A stretch of DNA of 64,000 bases from Siccirubricoccus soli (GCF_024178315.1 NZ_JAMZIK010000111.1:1-64000); one strand, 5' to 3'; counted from the first letter of the stretch, positions 1 to 8,408 are shown. Program-made: numbers and translations. The notes: generated by a model not told the origin, from the letters alone.

Positions 1-393
1 GCCTGGCCGCCATCGCCGCCCGTGGCTGCGCCGCCCGTCGTCCCGCCGCCCCGGCCTGCCGTGCCGGCGCCGCCCGCCCCCGTCGCCCGGCTGGAGGCGG
101 CGCAGCGCCTGGCCGATGCCGGCCACCTGGCCGAGGCGGTGCAGCAATGCGAGGCGCAGATCCGCGATAGCGGCCCCTCAGCCGATGCCTTCCACCTGCT
201 CGGCCTGCTGCGCGACGCGGCGGGTAGCCGGCCGGAGGCGATCGCGAATTACCGCAAGGCGCTCTACCTCGACCCGCAGCACCACGAGGCGCTGGCCCAT
301 CTCGCCCTGCTGCTCGAGCAGCAGGGCGACGCGGCCGGGGCGCGGATGCTGCGTGACCGGCTGCAGCGCCTCAGCCGGCGCAGCGGCAGCTGA
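1..393 (+). CDS. wspC: CheR-type methyltransferase WspC, C-terminal part only
   Basis: Open at the left edge; only the last 130 codons are present. The visible part is a proline/alanine-rich linker (PPVVPPPRPAVPAPPAP) followed by tetratricopeptide repeats, for example AFHLLGLLRDAAGSRPEAI and NYRKALYLDPQHHEALAHL. A CheR methyltransferase with a C-terminal TPR domain is the form found in Wsp systems, where it methylates the WspA receptor. The catalytic domain would lie left of the window, so the name rests on this tail plus the following wspD, wspE, wspF and wspR genes. The stop is two bases before the wspD start, so the genes are surely co-transcribed. Confidence 0.85.
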   Translation, partial: AWPPSPPVAAPPVVPPPRPAVPAPPAPVARLEAAQRLADAGHLAEAVQQCEAQIRDSGPSADAFHLLGLLRDAAGSRPEAIANYRKALYLDPQHHEALAHLALLLEQQGDAAGARMLRDRLQRLSRRSGS

Positions 394-395
394 CC

Positions 396-1097
396 ATGGC
401 CCCGGACTCCCCCCTCGATCCCTGCTGGCAGACCGTCGGCCTCGGCGGCGATGCCTCCTGCCCACAGCTTCCGGCGCATGGACATTGCCACAACTGCCCG
501 AAGCATGCGGCGGCGGCCTCGGTGCTGCTGAACCGCCCGGCCCCGGCCGGCTATCTCGAGGAATGGACCGGCCATGTCGCCCGGCGCGGCGCCTTCTCCG
601 GCCTCTCCGCCGAGGCCGGTGCCGGTGCGGAGGGCGCGGCGGCGCTGTCGGTGGTGATCTTCCGCCTCGGCACGGAATGGCTGGCCCTGCCGAGCCGCCT
701 GCTGGAGGAGGTCACGGAAATGCGCCGGGTGCATTCCCTGCCGCGGCGGCGGAGCAATGTCGTGCTCGGCGTGGTCAACATTCATGGCGGGCTGCTGATC
801 TGCGTCTCCCTCGCCATCCTGCTCGGCCTGGCGCCGGGGCCGCCGCCCACCGACCGGCGGGCGGAGCTGCAGCGGCGGATGCTGGTGATCGGCCGTGACT
901 CCGGCCGCTTCGTCTTCCCGGCCGAGGAGGTGCACGGCATCCAGCGCGTCCCGGCCGACAGCCTGCGCCCGGCGCCGGCCACCGTGGCCCGCGCCGCCTC
1001 CAGCTACACCCGCCATGTGCTGCCCTGGCAGGGGCGCAGCGTCGGCCATCTGGATGCCGAGCTGCTGCTCGACGGGCTGAATCGCAGCATCGCATGA
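396..1097 (+). CDS. wspD: CheW-like coupling protein WspD
   Basis: A 233-residue scaffold protein that links a chemoreceptor to the histidine kinase. The N-terminal 50 residues carry the cysteine/histidine-rich stretch typical of WspD (CWQTVGLGGDASCP, then HCHNCPKHAAAAS). A CheW domain follows from about residue 85 (FRLGTEWLALPSRLLEEV; LGVVNIHGGLLICVSLA). It starts two bases after wspC and its stop overlaps the wspE start by four bases (ATGA), indicating translational coupling. Wsp systems usually have a second CheW protein, WspB, which is expected left of the window. Confidence 0.9.
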   Translation: MAPDSPLDPCWQTVGLGGDASCPQLPAHGHCHNCPKHAAAASVLLNRPAPAGYLEEWTGHVARRGAFSGLSAEAGAGAEGAAALSVVIFRLGTEWLALPSRLLEEVTEMRRVHSLPRRRSNVVLGVVNIHGGLLICVSLAILLGLAPGPPPTDRRAELQRRMLVIGRDSGRFVFPAEEVHGIQRVPADSLRPAPATVARAASSYTRHVLPWQGRSVGHLDAELLLDGLNRSIA

Positions 1098-3763
1098 GCG
1101 GGCAGGAGACCGATTACAGCCAATTCTCGCTGCTCGACCTGTTCCGGCTCGAGGCCGAGACCCATACCCAGGCGCTGACCGCCGGGCTGCTGGCGCTGGA
1201 GCAGGAGGCGGCGGCCGCGCCGCAGCTCGAAGCCTGCATGCGGGCGGCGCATTCGCTGAAGGGCGCGGCCCGGCTCATCGGGCTGATGCCGGCCGTCGAG
1301 CTCGGCCATGCGATGGAGGATCTCTTCGTCGCGGCGCAGCGGGGCCGGCTGGTGCTGGGGCGCGGGCAGATCGACCTGCTGCTGCGCGGCGTGGACATGC
1401 TGGGGGCGATCGCCCGGGCGGCGGGCGCGCCGGGCATGCCGGACGACGCGATGCGGGCCGAGGTGGCGGCCCTGCGGGCGGCGATCCGGCAGGCCAGTGC
1501 CGGGGCGGGGGCGCCGCCGGCGCCCCTGGCCGAGGATGCCCCGCCGCCGGAGCCACCGCTGCTGCTGACCCGGGCCGGCCCGCCGCCGGGACCGCTCTCG
1601 CCCCTGGCCGGGTCCGCCCTCCCGTCGGCCTCGCCACTGCCCGCGGTCGGGCCCGCCCTGCCGCCGGAGCCGCTCTTGCCCCTGGCCGGAGCCGCCCTGC
1701 CGCCGGATCCGCTCTCGCCACTGCCCGCGGTCGGGCCCGCCCTGCCGCCGGAGCCGCTCTTGCCCCTGGCCGGAGCCGCCCTGCCGCCGGACCCGCCCTC
1801 GCCCCTGGCCGGGGCCGCCCTGCCGCCGGAACCGCTTTCGCCCCTGGCCGGGTCTGTCTTGTCGCCGGAACCGCCATCGCCCCTGGCCGGGTCCGCCCTC
1901 CCGTCGGCCTCGCCACTGCCCGCGGTCGGGCCTGCCCTGCCGCCGGAGCCGCCCTCGCCCCTGTCCAGACCCGCCGCCCCGCCCCGCCCCGCCACCCAGG
2001 AGGCCGGCGAGGCGGCCGAGCGGATCCTCCGCGTCACCGCCGACAGCCTCAGCCGCCTGCTCGGCCTTTCCGGCGAGACCCTGGTGGAGGCCCGCCGGCT
2101 GCGGCCCTTCAGCGACCGGCTGACCCGGCTGCGGCGGCTGCAATTCGATGCCCTCCGCGCCTTCGACATGGCGCGCGACGCGCTGCCGCCGGAGGCCGCC
2201 GGCGGCGAGGCGCAGGCCGCCCTGGCCGAGGCGCGCCGGCGCCTGATGGAATGCCAGGACTATTTGAGCGAGCGGCTGGTGGAGCTGGACGCCTTCGACC
2301 GCCGCGTGGTGCGGCTGGCCCACCGCCTCTACGACGAGACCCTGGCCAGCCGCATGCGTCCCTTCGAGGATGGCGTGCGCCGCTACGCCCGGACGGTCAG
2401 GGATCTCGGGCGGGAGCTCGGCAAGCAGGTCCGGCTGGAGATCCTGGGCGGCAACACCCCGGTCGACCGCGACATCCTCGAGCATCTCGATGCGCCGCTC
2501 GGCCACCTGCTGCGCAACGCCATCGACCACGGCATCGAGCCGCCGGCGGCGCGGCTGGCCGCCGGCAAGCCGGCGGAGGGCACCATCCGGCTGGAGGCCC
2601 GCCATCATGGCGGCATGCTGCGGATCATCATCGCCGATGACGGGCGGGGGATCGACCTGGAGCGGCTGCGCGCCACCGTGCTCGCCCGCGGCCTGGCCGG
2701 CGCGGAGACGGCGGGGCAGCTCAGCCCGGCCGAGCTGCTGGAATTCCTCTTCCTGCCCGGCTTCACCATGAGCGCCGCGGTCACCGAGATCTCCGGCCGC
2801 GGGGTGGGGCTGGATGCCGTGCAGGCGGCCGCCCGGCGGGTGCGGGGCGTGGTGCGGGCGGCGAGCGAGGCTGGGCGCGGCGCGCGCTTCCAGTTCGAAC
2901 TGCCGCTCAGCCTCTCCGTCGTCCGCACCCTGGTGGTGGAGATCGGCGGCGAGCCCTACGCCCTGCCGCTCGCCAGCCTGGAGGGCACGCTGAAGCTGCC
3001 CCGGGCGGCGATCGAGACCCTGGAGGGCCAGCAGCATTTCAGCTTCGCCGGGCGGCAGATCGGCCTGGTCGGGGCGCAGCAGCTCCTCGGCGGCGGGGAG
3101 AGCGCGGTGGCGGGGGAGGAGATCCCCGTCGTCATCATCGGCGACCAGCGGAACAGCTACGGGCTGGCGGTGGAGCGGCTGCTGGCGCAGCGGGAGCTGG
3201 TGGTGCAGCCGCTCGACGTCCGGCTCGGCAAGGTCACCGGGGTCAGCGCCGCGGCGGTGATGGAGGATGGCTCGCCGGTGCTGATCCTCGACGTGGACGA
3301 CCTGCTGCGCGCGGTGGAGAAGCTGACCGCCACCGGCCGGCTGGGACAGGTGACGGCGGCCGGCCCGGGCGGCGGCAGGCGGCGGCGGCGGGTGCTGGTG
3401 GTGGATGATTCGCTCACCATCCGCGAGCTGGAGCGCAAGCTGCTGGGCCAGCACGGCTACGAGGTGGAGGTGGCGGTGGACGGCATGGATGGCTGGAACG
3501 CCGTCCGCGCCGGGCATTTCGACCTGGTGGTGACGGATATCGACATGCCGCGGATGGACGGGATCGAGCTTGTCACGTTCATCCGCAAGGACCCGCATCT
3601 GCGCGGGATGCCGGTGATGATCGTGTCCTACAAGGACCGCGAGGAGGACCGCAGGCGCGGGCTGGAGGCCGGCGCGGACTACTATCTGACCAAGGGCAGC
3701 TTCCAGGACCAGGCGCTGGTCCAGGCCGTCATCGACCTGATCGGCGAGGCGGAGACGCCATGA
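1094..3763 (+). CDS. wspE: Hybrid CheA-type histidine kinase/response regulator WspE
   Basis: The 889-residue central kinase of the Wsp pathway; it should phosphorylate WspR and WspF. Domains in order: Hpt (about 8-110) with phospho-acceptor His53 in AAHSLKGAAR; a proline-rich repeat linker (about 140-300); dimerisation helices; HATPase with an N-box (LLRNAIDHGIEPPAAR) and G-boxes (IADDGRGID, GRGVGLDAV); a CheW-like regulatory domain; and a C-terminal receiver (about 762-885) with VLVVDDS and phospho-acceptor Asp815 in VVTDIDMPRMDG. The linker is unusually long and made of roughly 14-residue tandem repeats. It overlaps wspD by four bases and is followed by wspF in the same operon. Confidence 0.95.
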   Translation: MSGQETDYSQFSLLDLFRLEAETHTQALTAGLLALEQEAAAAPQLEACMRAAHSLKGAARLIGLMPAVELGHAMEDLFVAAQRGRLVLGRGQIDLLLRGVDMLGAIARAAGAPGMPDDAMRAEVAALRAAIRQASAGAGAPPAPLAEDAPPPEPPLLLTRAGPPPGPLSPLAGSALPSASPLPAVGPALPPEPLLPLAGAALPPDPLSPLPAVGPALPPEPLLPLAGAALPPDPPSPLAGAALPPEPLSPLAGSVLSPEPPSPLAGSALPSASPLPAVGPALPPEPPSPLSRPAAPPRPATQEAGEAAERILRVTADSLSRLLGLSGETLVEARRLRPFSDRLTRLRRLQFDALRAFDMARDALPPEAAGGEAQAALAEARRRLMECQDYLSERLVELDAFDRRVVRLAHRLYDETLASRMRPFEDGVRRYARTVRDLGRELGKQVRLEILGGNTPVDRDILEHLDAPLGHLLRNAIDHGIEPPAARLAAGKPAEGTIRLEARHHGGMLRIIIADDGRGIDLERLRATVLARGLAGAETAGQLSPAELLEFLFLPGFTMSAAVTEISGRGVGLDAVQAAARRVRGVVRAASEAGRGARFQFELPLSLSVVRTLVVEIGGEPYALPLASLEGTLKLPRAAIETLEGQQHFSFAGRQIGLVGAQQLLGGGESAVAGEEIPVVIIGDQRNSYGLAVERLLAQRELVVQPLDVRLGKVTGVSAAAVMEDGSPVLILDVDDLLRAVEKLTATGRLGQVTAAGPGGGRRRRRVLVVDDSLTIRELERKLLGQHGYEVEVAVDGMDGWNAVRAGHFDLVVTDIDMPRMDGIELVTFIRKDPHLRGMPVMIVSYKDREEDRRRGLEAGADYYLTKGSFQDQALVQAVIDLIGEAETP
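1585..1965 (+). repeat. In-frame minisatellite encoding the WspE proline-rich linker
   Basis: Tandem imperfect repeats with a 42-base (14-residue) unit of the form PLSPLAGAALPPEP, with variant units LPSASPLPAVGPALPPEP. The 77 bases at 1631-1707 recur exactly at 1715-1791, an offset of 84 bases or two units, which indicates recent duplication. All units keep the reading frame. The encoded segment sits between the Hpt domain and the kinase core and is probably disordered. Confidence 0.85.
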
Positions 3764-3801
3764 CCCCGGCAGGGGGCGCCGCAGGCAGCAAGGGCCGAGC
3801 G

Positions 3802-4824
3802 ATGCGGATTGGAATCGTCAACGACATGCCGCCGATGGCCGAGCTGCTGCGCCGGATCGTCGCCTCGGCGCCGGAGCACCGGGTCGCCTGGCTTGCCGCC
3901 ACCGGGGAGCAGGCGGTGCAGTTCTGCCGCAGCGACCCGCCGGACCTGGTGATGATGGACCTCATGATGCCGGGGATGGACGGGGTGGAGGCGACGCGGC
4001 GGATCATGGCCGAGACGCCCTGCGCCATCCTGCTCGTCACCGGGAGCGTGGACGCCAACGCCCCGCGCGTCTTCGAGGCGATGGGGCATGGCGCGCTGGA
4101 TGCGGTGGACGCGCCGCCGCTGGAGGGCGGCGTCGGCGGCCAGGGGGCGGCGCAGCTGCTGCGCAAGGTCGCGGCCATTGCGCGCCTCATGGGCAACCGG
4201 CCCGCCGCGCCGCGGCCGGGCCGGCTGCGCGGCGCCAGCCCGACCCTGGTGGCGATCGGCGCCTCCGCGGGCGGGCCGGCGGCGCTGGCGGTGCTGCTGG
4301 GCGGCCTGCCGCAGGGTTTCCCCGCGGCGGTCGTGGTGGTGCAGCATGTCGATCGCCGCTTCGCCGAGGGCATGGCGGCCTGGCTGAACGGCCACTCCGC
4401 CATGCCGGTGCTGCCGGCGCGGGAGGGCGATACGCCGCGGCCCGGCACCGTGCTGCTGGCGGCGAGCGACCATCATCTGCGCCTCGCCTCGGACTCGCAG
4501 CTTGGCTACACGGCGGAGCCGCGCGACTACGTCTATCGCCCCTCCGTCGATGTCTTCTTCCGCAGCGTGGCCCGGCTGTGGAAGGGCGAGGCCGTCGGCG
4601 TGCTGCTCACCGGGATGGGGCGGGACGGCGCGCAGGGGCTGAAGGCGCTGCGCGCCCGGGGCTGGCACACCATCGCGCAGGACCGCGCGACCAGCGCCGT
4701 CTATGGCATGCCGAAGGCGGCCGCGGAGCTCGACGCGGCGGCGGAGATCCTGCCGCTGCCCAACATCGCCCCCCGCCTCCTCGCCCTCGTCACCCGTGGA
4801 GCCCAGGAAGGATTCCGCGCATGA
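3802..4824 (+). CDS. wspF: CheB-type receptor methylesterase WspF
   Basis: Removes receptor methyl groups and so resets the Wsp signal. With the start at 3802 the protein begins MRIGIVNDMPPMAELLRR, the usual WspF N-terminus. An in-frame ATG at 3760 overlaps the wspE stop and is the alternative start. The receiver domain has phospho-acceptor Asp53 (LVMMDLMMPGMDG). The methylesterase domain has the catalytic triad Ser155 (IGASAGGPAAL), His182 (VVQHVDRRF) and Asp275 (TGMGRDGAQG). The stop overlaps the wspR start by four bases. Loss of WspF in Pseudomonas raises cyclic-di-GMP; this copy looks intact. Confidence 0.93.
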   Translation: MRIGIVNDMPPMAELLRRIVASAPEHRVAWLAATGEQAVQFCRSDPPDLVMMDLMMPGMDGVEATRRIMAETPCAILLVTGSVDANAPRVFEAMGHGALDAVDAPPLEGGVGGQGAAQLLRKVAAIARLMGNRPAAPRPGRLRGASPTLVAIGASAGGPAALAVLLGGLPQGFPAAVVVVQHVDRRFAEGMAAWLNGHSAMPVLPAREGDTPRPGTVLLAASDHHLRLASDSQLGYTAEPRDYVYRPSVDVFFRSVARLWKGEAVGVLLTGMGRDGAQGLKALRARGWHTIAQDRATSAVYGMPKAAAELDAAAEILPLPNIAPRLLALVTRGAQEGFRA

Positions 4825-5849
4825 AGAACGAATTCCTGGGCACCGTGCCGAACGCGCCGAGGCAGGACGACTATGCGATGATGGTCCTGCTGGTGGATGA
4901 CCAGGTGATGGTCGGCGAGGCGGTGCGCCGCCTGCTGGCGGGCGAGCCCAACCTCGATTTCCACTTCTGCCCGGATCCGGCGAAGGCGGTGGAGGTGGCG
5001 AAGAGTGTCCGGCCCACCGTCATCCTGCAGGACCTCGTCATGCCGGGTGTCACCGGGCTGGACCTGGTGCGGGAGTACCGGGCCGATCCGGCGACGCGCG
5101 ACATCCCGGTCATCATGCTGTCCATGCGGGAGGAGGCGGCGACCAAGAGCGATGCCTTCACCGCCGGGGCGAATGACTACCTGGTGAAGCTGCCCGACCG
5201 GCTCGAGCTCGTCGCGCGCCTCCGCTACCATTCCCGCGCCTATCTGAATCAGCTGCAGCGGGACGAGGCCTATGCCGCGCTGCGCCAGAGCCAGCAGGAC
5301 CTGCTGAAGGCGAATCTGGAGCTGCAGCGGCTGACGCGGGTGGATGGCCTGACCGGCCTCAGCAACCGCCGCTACTTCGACGAGTACCTGGCCGCCGAAT
5401 GGTTCCGCGCGGCGCGGCTCGGCAGCTCCATCGCCGTGCTGATGATCGATGTGGACGAGTTCAAGCGCTACAACGACAGCCACGGGCATCTGGCGGGGGA
5501 CGAGGTGCTGAAGCTCGTGGCCCAGACCCTGCAGCGGCATTGCCGGCAATCCACCGACCTGGCGGCCCGCTTCGGCGGGGAGGAATTCGCCGTCGTGCTG
5601 ACGGACGTGCCGCGGGAGCGGGTGGAGCAGCTTGCCTGGACGCTGTGCCATGGCATGGAGGAGCAGCGGATCCCGCATCGCGCGTCCCGGGTGAGCGAGC
5701 ATGTCACCGTCAGCATCGGCGGCGCCCTGGCCTTCCCGGCCGCGGGCAGTTCGCCGCTGCTGCTCATCGATGCCGCGGACAAGGCGCTGTACGAGGCCAA
5801 GGCGGCGGGCAAGAACCGCGCCGTGGTGGCCATGGGGGGCGGGCGGTAG
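4821..5849 (+). CDS. wspR: Response regulator diguanylate cyclase WspR
   Basis: Output enzyme of the pathway: makes cyclic-di-GMP from two GTP when phosphorylated. The receiver (about 18-135) carries the phospho-acceptor Asp71 in VILQDLVMPGVTGLDLV. A coiled linker (RDEAYAALRQSQQDLLKAN) leads to a GGDEF domain with the active motif GGEEF at 252-256 (LAARFGGEEFAVV). The product-binding I-site position five residues before GGEEF reads Q-S-T-D (243-246) instead of the usual RxxD; an Arg lies one place too early. The diguanylate cyclase core therefore looks active but feedback inhibition may be weak. ATG at 4821 overlaps the wspF stop by four bases. Confidence 0.95.
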   Translation: MKNEFLGTVPNAPRQDDYAMMVLLVDDQVMVGEAVRRLLAGEPNLDFHFCPDPAKAVEVAKSVRPTVILQDLVMPGVTGLDLVREYRADPATRDIPVIMLSMREEAATKSDAFTAGANDYLVKLPDRLELVARLRYHSRAYLNQLQRDEAYAALRQSQQDLLKANLELQRLTRVDGLTGLSNRRYFDEYLAAEWFRAARLGSSIAVLMIDVDEFKRYNDSHGHLAGDEVLKLVAQTLQRHCRQSTDLAARFGGEEFAVVLTDVPRERVEQLAWTLCHGMEEQRIPHRASRVSEHVTVSIGGALAFPAAGSSPLLLIDAADKALYEAKAAGKNRAVVAMGGGR

Positions 5850-5933
5850 GGCGGTTTCGCGCCGCGCGGCCCGGCAGGCGCGGCAGTCGCCATCCCGGCC
5901 CTGCATGCGATGCCTGGCCCGGAACGCCCCGGA

Positions 5934-6722
5934 TCAGGCGGCGGTCATGCCGCGGGGCGCGGCGCCGGGCGGCGGGGCGAGGCGGATCTCCCCGAAAGGC
6001 GCCTGCTGGTGGAGGCCGAGGGCGCCTTCGCGGGCGAGTTCCAGGCTGGCGAGCAGGGTGCTGGCCAGGGCGGCGCGGCGCTGCAGCTGCGTGGCGGTGA
6101 GGTCCGGCGCCGGCGGCAGCAGCGCCGCCAGCCCCAGCCCCTCCGGCGGCAGCGCCGGCAGCCGCGCCGCCAGATGCGCCAGGGCCTGGGGCACGCGCCA
6201 GAGGGGCGGCAGGGCCGGGCGGTAGACAAGCTCGCGGGCGGGGAGTTCGAGCAGCTTCAGGCAGGCGCGCAGCAGCTCCGTCACATCCGCGGCCGGAGGG
6301 GCGGCGGCGTCGGGCGCGGGGGTGCCGCGGGCAAAGACCTCCTGGCCGAGCTGCGGCCGCTGCTCCAGCCAGGCGGCGAGGCGGCGGATATGCTCGCGCT
6401 CGGCGAGGCGGCGGCGCAGGGCGGCGGCTTCCTCCGTTGCCGCGCGGTGCTCGGCCGTCCCGGGCGGCAGCAGCAGGCGGGTGCGCAGCGCCAGCAGGGT
6501 CGCCGCCATGACCAGCCAGTCGCCGAGCGTGGCGAGCGGCAGGCGGCGGGCGGCGATGGCGGCGTTCAGGCTGGCGAGGAAGGCCTCCGCCAGGGCCAGC
6601 ATGGAAAGCCGGGCGAGGTCCATCTGCTGTGCCTTGGCCAGCTCCAGCAGCAGGTCGAGCGGGCCCTCATAGGCGCCGAGCCGGAGCAGCGGCGCCGCTT
6701 CCGGGGGGACGGGCTCAGGCAT
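5934..6722 (-). CDS. scpA: ScpA-like segregation and condensation protein (kleisin)
   Basis: The 262-residue protein matches ScpA, the kleisin that bridges SMC ATPases. The diagnostic N-terminus LGAYEGPLDLLLELAKAQQM and the following helix DWLVMAATLLALRTRLLLPP (the SMC neck-binding part) are clear. The C-terminal winged-helix part (about 190-245) is present but weaker. The start overlaps the end of the upstream small protein by eight bases. No scpB follows; downstream is the convergent wspR. Its place behind a recombinase suggests a plasmid-like or locus-specific copy, and a second chromosomal scpA next to scpB would be expected elsewhere. Confidence 0.8.
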   Translation of the reverse strand: MPEPVPPEAAPLLRLGAYEGPLDLLLELAKAQQMDLARLSMLALAEAFLASLNAAIAARRLPLATLGDWLVMAATLLALRTRLLLPPGTAEHRAATEEAAALRRRLAEREHIRRLAAWLEQRPQLGQEVFARGTPAPDAAAPPAADVTELLRACLKLLELPARELVYRPALPPLWRVPQALAHLAARLPALPPEGLGLAALLPPAPDLTATQLQRRAALASTLLASLELAREGALGLHQQAPFGEIRLAPPPGAAPRGMTAA

Positions 6723-7311
6723 CGTCGTAGAGCGGCCGCACCGCGAAGGCGAGCGCCGGCCATTGGGCGCGCAGCCGCGCGATGGCGCGCCAGGGGGTCC
6801 AGTCGGCGGACCAAAAGCCGACCCAGAACAGGGCGGGGTCGGGGCGGTGCGGCTGGCCGCGGCGGGGCACCGGCAGGGGGACGACGCCGCGCAGCTCGGC
6901 AGTGGTGCCCCAGTGCGTCCAGAGCCAGTCCCGCGCCTCCGGATGCGCCGGGCCGAGGCGGAGGAGGCGCGCGGGCACCGGCAGCAGCCGATGCAGGTCG
7001 AAGGGGCAGGCGCGGCTGGCCGCGGCGCGCTCGGCAGCCAGGCGGGCGCGGGCCTCGACGGCGTCGCGGAGCTGGGTGGCGAGGATGCGGGCGCCCTCCA
7101 GGCTGAGGCTGCGCCGCTGCGGCGGGGGCGGGGCGGCGAGCAGGTGGAACCACGCTTCCGCCGCTTCGCCCTGATCCTCCGCCCAGGGGATGATGCCGGC
7201 GCCGCTGGCGGCCTGGCGGAAGGCGGCGACGGCCTCCGGCGCGCCGGTGACGCGGAGGTGGTGGTAGAGCCAGTCCGGATGCGGCAGGGCCAGGATGTCG
7301 GCGGCGCTCAC
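6715..7311 (-). CDS. Uncharacterised protein with Api92/YubB-like ferredoxin-fold features
   Basis: I do not recognise this 198-residue protein with certainty. The N-terminus (HPDWLYHHLRVTGAPEAVAA FRQAA) and C-terminus (WTHWGTTAELRG; FWVGFWSADWTPWRAIARL) have the pattern of the Api92-like/YubB ferredoxin-like family found on plasmids and phages: a first strand with a Trp, a WGT motif, then a strand with an S/A-W-x-P-W helix start. The function of that family is not established. It overlaps the recombinase stop by four bases (ATGA) and scpA by eight, so the three genes form one translationally coupled operon. Confidence 0.55.
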   Translation of the reverse strand: MSAADILALPHPDWLYHHLRVTGAPEAVAAFRQAASGAGIIPWAEDQGEAAEAWFHLLAAPPPPQRRSLSLEGARILATQLRDAVEARARLAAERAAASRACPFDLHRLLPVPARLLRLGPAHPEARDWLWTHWGTTAELRGVVPLPVPRRGQPHRPDPALFWVGFWSADWTPWRAIARLRAQWPALAFAVRPLYDDA

Positions 7312-8369
7312 AGGTCCAGCAGCTTGGTGGCGCTCTCCGTCACCAGCTTGGCGCGGCGGACATAGCCGCGCATGGTCTTCAGGTCGCGGTGGCGGGTGTG
7401 GTCCATCACCTGCTCGTCGCGGGCGCCGGCCATGTAGGCTTCCGTGACGAAGCCGGCCCGCAGCCCGTGCGGGGAAAGGCGCTCGCCGCTCGGCACCGTG
7501 ATGCCGGCGACGGCGGCGCGGCGGCGGAGGATGTCGCGCACCGCATCGCCGCCGAGGGCGCGGTGCTCGATGTTCCCCCAGCGATCGACCTTGCGGAAGA
7601 CCGGGCCGAAGCGGCAGGCGGAGGCCTCGAGCCAGGCTTCCAGGGCGCGGATCGGGCAGGTCTCGGCCCGCCTGCCGCGGGTGATGCCGAGCTCGACCCC
7701 CTGGCCCTCCTGGTCGGTCTTGGACTGCGGCAGCAGCAGGCGGAGGCCGCTCTCGGTGAAGCGCAGATGCTCGCGCGCGATGCCCACCAGCTCCGAGCGG
7801 CGGAGCGCCCCGGCGAAGCCGAGCAGCAGCAGGGCGCGGTCGCGGAGGCCGGTGAGGTCATGGCCGCAGGCGGCGACGAGGCGCCGGAGCTCGGCCGAGG
7901 TGAGGGCGGCGGCCTGGCGGGGGCGGCGGCGATGGGTGCGATGGATGCCGCGCAGGGTGCTGCGGATGGCGGGATGGCCGGCGGACCAGGGCAGCTCGCG
8001 CAGCCGATGGGCCTGGCCGATGGCGGCGAGGCGGCGTTCCAGCGCGGCACGGCTGTAGAGCGGGGCGAGGGCGGCGAGATAGGCGGCCACCGCCGCGGGC
8101 TCGGCGGGGAGCGGGGCGCAGCCGGCCTGCTGGCACCAGGCGGTGAAATGCGCCCAGTCGGCGGCATAGGCGCGGCGGGTTTCGGGGGCCAGGGCGTCGC
8201 CGGCATAGGCGCGGGCGGCGGCGAGGGCCTCGGCCGCGGCGGGCAGGATGGGGGACGGCTGGGTGGGCGTGACGGCGCCTGTCCGGTCTGCGGCCAAATC
8301 CCCGCTCCCCTGTGGTGGCCCCAGGCGGAGTCTGGCGGCTGACAGGGATTGGGGCAAGGCTTGGATCAC
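7308..8369 (-). CDS. Tyrosine-type site-specific recombinase
   Basis: A 353-residue lambda-integrase/XerC-like recombinase. The N-terminal SAM-like core-binding domain spans about 55-150 and the catalytic domain about 155-345. Active-site residues are visible: Arg190 (GALRRSEL), Lys217 (LPQSKTDQ), His301 and Arg304 (SPHGLRAGF), His327 (HTRHRDLKTMRG) and the nucleophile Tyr336 (GYVRRA). All are present, so it should be active. The start given is a GTG that falls inside a large inverted repeat; the true start may be further in. It heads the recombinase, Api92-like, scpA operon. Confidence 0.85.
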   Translation of the reverse strand: MIQALPQSLSAARLRLGPPQGSGDLAADRTGAVTPTQPSPILPAAAEALAAARAYAGDALAPETRRAYAADWAHFTAWCQQAGCAPLPAEPAAVAAYLAALAPLYSRAALERRLAAIGQAHRLRELPWSAGHPAIRSTLRGIHRTHRRRPRQAAALTSAELRRLVAACGHDLTGLRDRALLLLGFAGALRRSELVGIAREHLRFTESGLRLLLPQSKTDQEGQGVELGITRGRRAETCPIRALEAWLEASACRFGPVFRKVDRWGNIEHRALGGDAVRDILRRRAAVAGITVPSGERLSPHGLRAGFVTEAYMAGARDEQVMDHTRHRDLKTMRGYVRRAKLVTESATKLLDL

Positions 8370-8408
8370 CCGCGGTAAGCAGGACTTACCGCGGCTGATC
8401 CAAGCCTT
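8356..8408. repeat. Near-perfect 24-bp inverted repeat at the recombinase start
   Basis: Left arm 8356-8379 and right arm 8385-8408 are reverse complements with one mismatch in 24, separated by five bases (CAGGA). The inner half-site is CGCGGTAAG/CTTACCGCG. It overlaps the proposed GTG of the recombinase gene. The size and symmetry (two arms around a 5-base centre) fit a recombinase crossover or core site, or an autoregulatory operator. It lacks the T-run of an intrinsic terminator. Confidence 0.7.

Noticed and set aside
1585-1965. Regular repeats read as a CRISPR array
   Set aside because: Units are contiguous without unique spacers and stay in frame inside wspE.
1004-3598. An 864-codon open frame on the minus strand across wspE
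   Set aside because: It is a mirror of the high-GC coding strand: low-complexity, Gly/Arg/Gln-rich and without any family motif, while the plus strand encodes a complete kinase.
5910-7106. A 398-codon plus-strand frame across scpA and its neighbour
   Set aside because: Glutamine/arginine/glycine-rich shadow; the minus strand has the ScpA signature and overlapping operon structure.
8356-8408. Inverted repeat as an intrinsic terminator
   Set aside because: It lies at the start, not the end, of the recombinase gene and has no T-run on either side.
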